Shown here: positions 60,770-64,000 of the stretch, in pieces
Layout of the letters: each line of letters starts with the position of its first letter
Position numbering within the stretch: the first letter of the stretch is position 1
NCBI RefSeq assembly: GCF_052072235.1
Contig: NZ_CM125436.1
Location: forward strand, 5,512,001 to 5,576,000
Origin: Brevibacillus_D fluminis_A
GTDB lineage: Bacteria > Bacillota > Bacilli > Brevibacillales > Brevibacillaceae
DNA: 64,000 bases
Direction: 5' to 3'
The notes under the pieces: generated by a model
The model's input: only the letters and a program-made list of their open reading frames with translations
Databases searched by the model: none
Told to the model about the DNA's origin: nothing
Position numbers and translations under genes: made by a program

Positions 60770-63635
60770 CAACGATTACTTTAAGTGTAGAAGTTTTACC
60801 TTCTTTTACAACAGTAACATTAAAGGAGTCGCCAGCTTCTGCGCCAGTAATTGCTGCATTTGCTGCGTCACCATTAGTGAGTGTAAGATCAGCAAGGCCA
60901 CCGTCAACCATTGGTTTAGCATCTTTTGCACCAGTAAATGTGATGTATACTCCAGGTGCAATAACGGAACCATCACTGAAGGCTACTGTTTCACCGTAGC
61001 TATCAGTACCTTCGAAAGCTTCAACCAATGTAGCTGCAGTCAGATGGTTTGCTGCAATGGATGCAACGCCACCGGATACAGAAACATCTTCTGTCGATAC
61101 AGACGAAATGCTCACCAAGGAAGGAGCTTTCTTCGTTACAGTTACGTTTTTGGTGATTTCAACAGGTCCATTTGCAGTGTCAACAATGATTGTAAGAACT
61201 ACAACTTTTTCTGTTTGGTTTGTATCGAAAACGACTTTATTAGCATCTAATTTTCCAGTTGAAGGATCATAAGTAACCTTGCTGTCAGAAGATACTACAG
61301 TAACTTTCGAGGAAGGAACAGCAACTTTTGTACCATCTTGTTTTTTACCGTAAACTTTCAGGTCAACTTGGTAGCCAGTGTTTTGATCATCATAAATTGT
61401 TGCAACATCATCCGCGACATATTGTGTAACATCAGCACCATCAACAACAGAAACATTGAATTCGATCTCGCTACCAGCTACAGGTACATCGCCGGCTTTC
61501 TTAACGATAGATACTTTAAACTTCTCAGTACCTTTCTTAGCCGCAGCAAGTGTCAAAACATCCGTTGTGTTAGTGATCTTAGTAGCACTAAGTGTTACTG
61601 TATCAGCAGTACCGTCAGACGCTTCAACATTGAGATAGTAAGTGCCGAAGAAATTAGAATCCAATTTCACTGCTCGACCATATTGGTCAACTACTTCAAA
61701 ATTCTTCGCAGCAACTTTTACATTCGCACCAACTGCCAAAGAATTAGTAATATCTTTCGCTTTGGAAACAACGGAAGCAGTTGCAGAAGCTTTAACATCT
61801 ACAAAAATTGTAGATTGTTTTCCGTTCGCAGTGGAAGCGGAAATCAGATATTTACCAGCAGTTGTTGGTGCCGTGTATTTAAGAACAGCTTTCTTATTTA
61901 CATAATCGTTCTCAAACTTAATGGAACCGTTTGGAGCTACAAAGTTGATTTTTCCATCCAAATCAGCGAAAGAAGTAATTGCAGTGCCGTATTGGTCAGC
62001 AGCAGTGAAAGGAATCTCTACTGTTTCACCAGCAGCAACAAGTACTTGTGGAGCGCTAATTGTGAACGTATCAACAGCAGCGACATCCTTAACGGTAACA
62101 TCATACTTAAACTGTTTACCAGTTACCTTGGAGATCATACGGATAGAAGTTGTACCAGCGATGTTTGTTGGAGTTGGTTTATTAAGTGCAACAACCAACT
62201 TACCCTCATTATCGCCAGTTCCATCTGCAACAGGAGTTGCATTCAAACCAGCAACCAAAGGATTGCTCGATGTAACAACCATTTCGTTGTTAAAAGCAGC
62301 AGCCTTTACAGGGTTACCGTATTGGTCTTTCGCTTCAAATACAACAGCAAAATCACTTACGTTAGAAGTATCAATTTGCTTTTTGTCAGCATTGTAGAGT
62401 GCAAAGTTGGTTGCATCTCCGATTGTTGCTGCATCACCGATAGTAATATCTTTTTGCAGAACCAATCCGGATTCAGCATCAACAGCTGTAATCTTAAATT
62501 TGTCACCAGACTTCGCTTGAGCTTTAAGCGAAATGATACCTTTAGATTTGTCAATAGCTGTTTGTTGAACACCAAGTGGGTAGTTCCAGCTAATGTTATC
62601 ATCCAGGAGAGACTTCGTAATCTCTTCGTTATACTGGTTGTAGGCTTTGTAGTTTACGTCAAAAGTGCTACCAGTTGTTGGATTATACGAAGTTAAAACT
62701 GCAACATCGCTCAACTCAACTTTAGCAAGTTTCTCGTCCTCTACAGATACTGTTTTTGTTACCGCATCAGTAGTGAGTCCAGAAACTGTAACAGCGTAGT
62801 CACCTTTAGTAAGCTTAGTCGAGAGTGAAAGTGTAGCGGATTTTTTGTCATCTGCAAATTTCACTTCGGAAAGGTTAAGTGTTACATTGTCTTTTTTAAT
62901 AGCAAACTGAGCTTTTGTTGTATCAACAGCGTTGTTGAATTCAACTTTGAAAGACTTAGTGGAAACCGCAGTTACACTATTAACCTGTAACTCAGTAGCA
63001 GCAACAGTAAACTTGCTACCTTTTTGAACATCGCCATCTTCATCATCGTTGCTTGCAACTACTTCATAAGTGTAATCGCCAGCAGCCAGATCAGCGAATT
63101 CAGCTGTGAATTTGTCGCTTACTACGTCTACAGTTTTAGTGGCAACGTCTTTGTTGTCTTTGTCAACAATTGTTACTTCAACTTTTTTCGCGTTTTTAGT
63201 AGTACCGGTGATGGTTACTTTGTTACCATCTACTGCTGCATTCAGATCAGCAGCAACAGGGCCATCTGCTGGCTCAGGTTGTACTACAGAACCTTCTTTA
63301 CCGTCTTGGTCAACGGATTTGAAGTTGTCATGCAAGGAATCGCCAAACACTGCTTCCAGGTCGTCGGTAAGTGCATCTTCGCCATCAGCCAACAGGTCAT
63401 CAAGCGTAGCTGCATTACCTTCGTCATCCACGTAAACAACTTGATCAAGACCAACTTTGTTAGCTTCGTCTTCGATTTTGGAGCTGTTTTTCGAGGAGAA
63501 GAAAGAATCCAGAGAATAATAATGTTTAACGTCGCCGCCAATGTAGAAACCTTGCTCTGCTGCGAATGCAGAAGAAGCCATGCTAGCTACAACAGCTGTA
63601 GACAAGACAGACAGTGCCAACTTCTTGTTTTTCAC
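60750..63635 (-). CDS. S-layer-type surface protein, 5' exon of the split-intron gene
   Basis: This 961-residue secreted protein starts GTG (63633-63635) behind GGAGGGG. Signal peptide: KKLALSVLSTAVVASMASSAFA. The mature N-terminus (AEQGFYIGGDVKHYYSLDSFF) is not an SLH domain. Repeated Ig-like beta domains follow (VNSVTAVSTKSFKVEFNNAVD; AADQYGTAITSFADLDGKINF; VVDQYGRAVKLDSNFF). Composition is Ala/Val/Thr/Lys/Asp-rich, with two Met and no Cys near the surface domains, typical of S-layer proteins. The unspliced frame ends KVIVGAPTAP; predicted splicing after GTT-G (60770) would instead join exon A, B or C in frame. A leader of about 230 nt precedes it. Confidence 0.88.
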   Translation of the reverse strand: MKNKKLALSVLSTAVVASMASSAFAAEQGFYIGGDVKHYYSLDSFFSSKNSSKIEDEANKVGLDQVVYVDDEGNAATLDDLLADGEDALTDDLEAVFGDSLHDNFKSVDQDGKEGSVVQPEPADGPVAADLNAAVDGNKVTITGTTKNAKKVEVTIVDKDNKDVATKTVDVVSDKFTAEFADLAAGDYTYEVVASNDDEDGDVQKGSKFTVAATELQVNSVTAVSTKSFKVEFNNAVDTTKAQFAIKKDNVTLNLSEVKFADDKKSATLSLSTKLTKGDYAVTVSGLTTDAVTKTVSVEDEKLAKVELSDVAVLTSYNPTTGSTFDVNYKAYNQYNEEITKSLLDDNISWNYPLGVQQTAIDKSKGIISLKAQAKSGDKFKITAVDAESGLVLQKDITIGDAATIGDATNFALYNADKKQIDTSNVSDFAVVFEAKDQYGNPVKAAAFNNEMVVTSSNPLVAGLNATPVADGTGDNEGKLVVALNKPTPTNIAGTTSIRMISKVTGKQFKYDVTVKDVAAVDTFTISAPQVLVAAGETVEIPFTAADQYGTAITSFADLDGKINFVAPNGSIKFENDYVNKKAVLKYTAPTTAGKYLISASTANGKQSTIFVDVKASATASVVSKAKDITNSLAVGANVKVAAKNFEVVDQYGRAVKLDSNFFGTYYLNVEASDGTADTVTLSATKITNTTDVLTLAAAKKGTEKFKVSIVKKAGDVPVAGSEIEFNVSVVDGADVTQYVADDVATIYDDQNTGYQVDLKVYGKKQDGTKVAVPSSKVTVVSSDSKVTYDPSTGKLDANKVVFDTNQTEKVVVLTIIVDTANGPVEITKNVTVTKKAPSLVSISSVSTEDVSVSGGVASIAANHLTAATLVEAFEGTDSYGETVAFSDGSVIAPGVYITFTGAKDAKPMVDGGLADLTLTNGDAANAAITGAEAGDSFNVTVVKEGKTSTLKVIVGAPTAP

Positions 63636-63869
63636 GTACTACCCCTCCAACTAAATGTTTGATAGGACTCTTTTTATTAAACTCGGACTGCCGTGATGCG
63701 AATTTCTTGGTTGTATGTGTTGCAGTCCAATTGGGTAAACTGTGTAGTGATCGACCTGTTCTCTTATGTAGGCAATCAGAGGGTACGAGACCCTCTGACT
63801 ACCGATCTATCAAAGTCCCAAGTCAATCTGTTCTCTTCACCTAGGTGAGGAGCACCCTTCTAACATTAA
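63636..63869 (-). promoter_or_regulatory. Long leader/promoter region of the S-layer gene
   Basis: There is no gene here. It contains the 12-bp palindrome TCACCTAGGTGA (63837-63848), a strong hairpin without a U run (CAGAGGGT / ACCCTCTG, 63777-63798), a TTGACT -35-like hexamer near 63816, and the SD just before the GTG. Long structured leaders are common for highly expressed S-layer genes. I cannot fix the transcription start. Confidence 0.5.
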
Positions 63870-64000
63870 TTAGAAGTTCTTTTTCGTTTCAGTTACTTTG
63901 CCGTCTTTGTCAGTTACGATCAAAGTGTAGGAAGTAACATCGCCGAACACCAATTTTTTGCCAGTGTCGAAGGAACCATCAGCATTGATTTCTACATCGT
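63870..64000 (-). CDS. C-terminal end of another surface protein, cut by window edge
   Basis: The last 43 codons read DVEINADGSFDTGKKLVFGD and end TDKDGKVTETKKNF before the TAA at 63870-63872. The composition and beta pattern match secreted Ig-like or S-layer proteins. It lies immediately upstream of the S-layer gene on the same strand and may be co-transcribed. The rest is outside the window. Confidence 0.65.
   Translation of the reverse strand, partial: DVEINADGSFDTGKKLVFGDVTSYTLIVTDKDGKVTETKKNF

Overview
The window looks like a chromosome segment of a Brevibacillus-like member of the Paenibacillaceae (Bacillota). The evidence is the Bacillus-type gene order (hpf-secA-prfB; degS-degU; comFA-comFC-yvyF-flgM-flgN-flgK-flgL-yviE; fliW-csrA-hag; fliD-fliS), the AGGAGG-type ribosome binding sites, frequent GTG and TTG starts, and large S-layer genes. 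Almost all genes lie on the minus strand. No rRNA, tRNA or CRISPR array was seen.

Layout in window coordinates. 1-8.5 kb: argC (cut by the left edge, with an ArgR operator), a cytochrome c lipoprotein, a YciI protein, a glycerophosphodiesterase, prfB with its programmed +1 frameshift, secA, hpf with a sigma-H promoter, a cold-shock gene and a solute-binding lipoprotein. 8.8-31.4 kb: a motility block with motA/motB, a YjfB-type motility gene, fliT-like, fliS, flaG, fliD, two very large flagellins, csrA, fliW, yaaR, a second fliS, ylqH/ylqG, yviE, flgL, flgK, flgN, flgM and yvyF, continuing into comFC and comFA. 31.5-36.4 kb: degU, degS, a polysaccharide deacetylase, and metK under a SAM-I riboswitch. 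36.4-49 kb: cell-envelope genes, namely an SLH-anchored subtilase, three tandem SLAP-type S-layer assembly paralogues, a giant Ig-like surface protein, and a divergent pair of HTH regulators.

49-56.4 kb is an accessory region. It holds a tandem, partly decayed array of Rpn-family nuclease genes, an IS21 istB remnant carrying a nonsense codon, and two small unknown genes.

56.5-64 kb holds what I consider the most important finding: an S-layer gene (60750-63635) followed by the 5' part of a group II intron (domains 1 to 4, no intron-encoded protein). Downstream are three separate cassettes. Each consists of a domain-4 3' strand, a 34-nt domain 5, a domain 6 and an in-frame 3' coding exon (about 32, 174 and 390 residues). 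The single domain-4 5' strand is complementary to all three cassette strands. Covariation supports the D5 and D6 helices. Hairpin terminators, and an unrelated GNAT gene, separate the parts. This suggests one S-layer 5' exon can be joined to three alternative C-termini, by alternative cis-splicing or by trans-splicing. A related alternative-splicing arrangement is known from a Clostridium tetani surface-layer gene. The fragmented layout with separate terminators here appears different.
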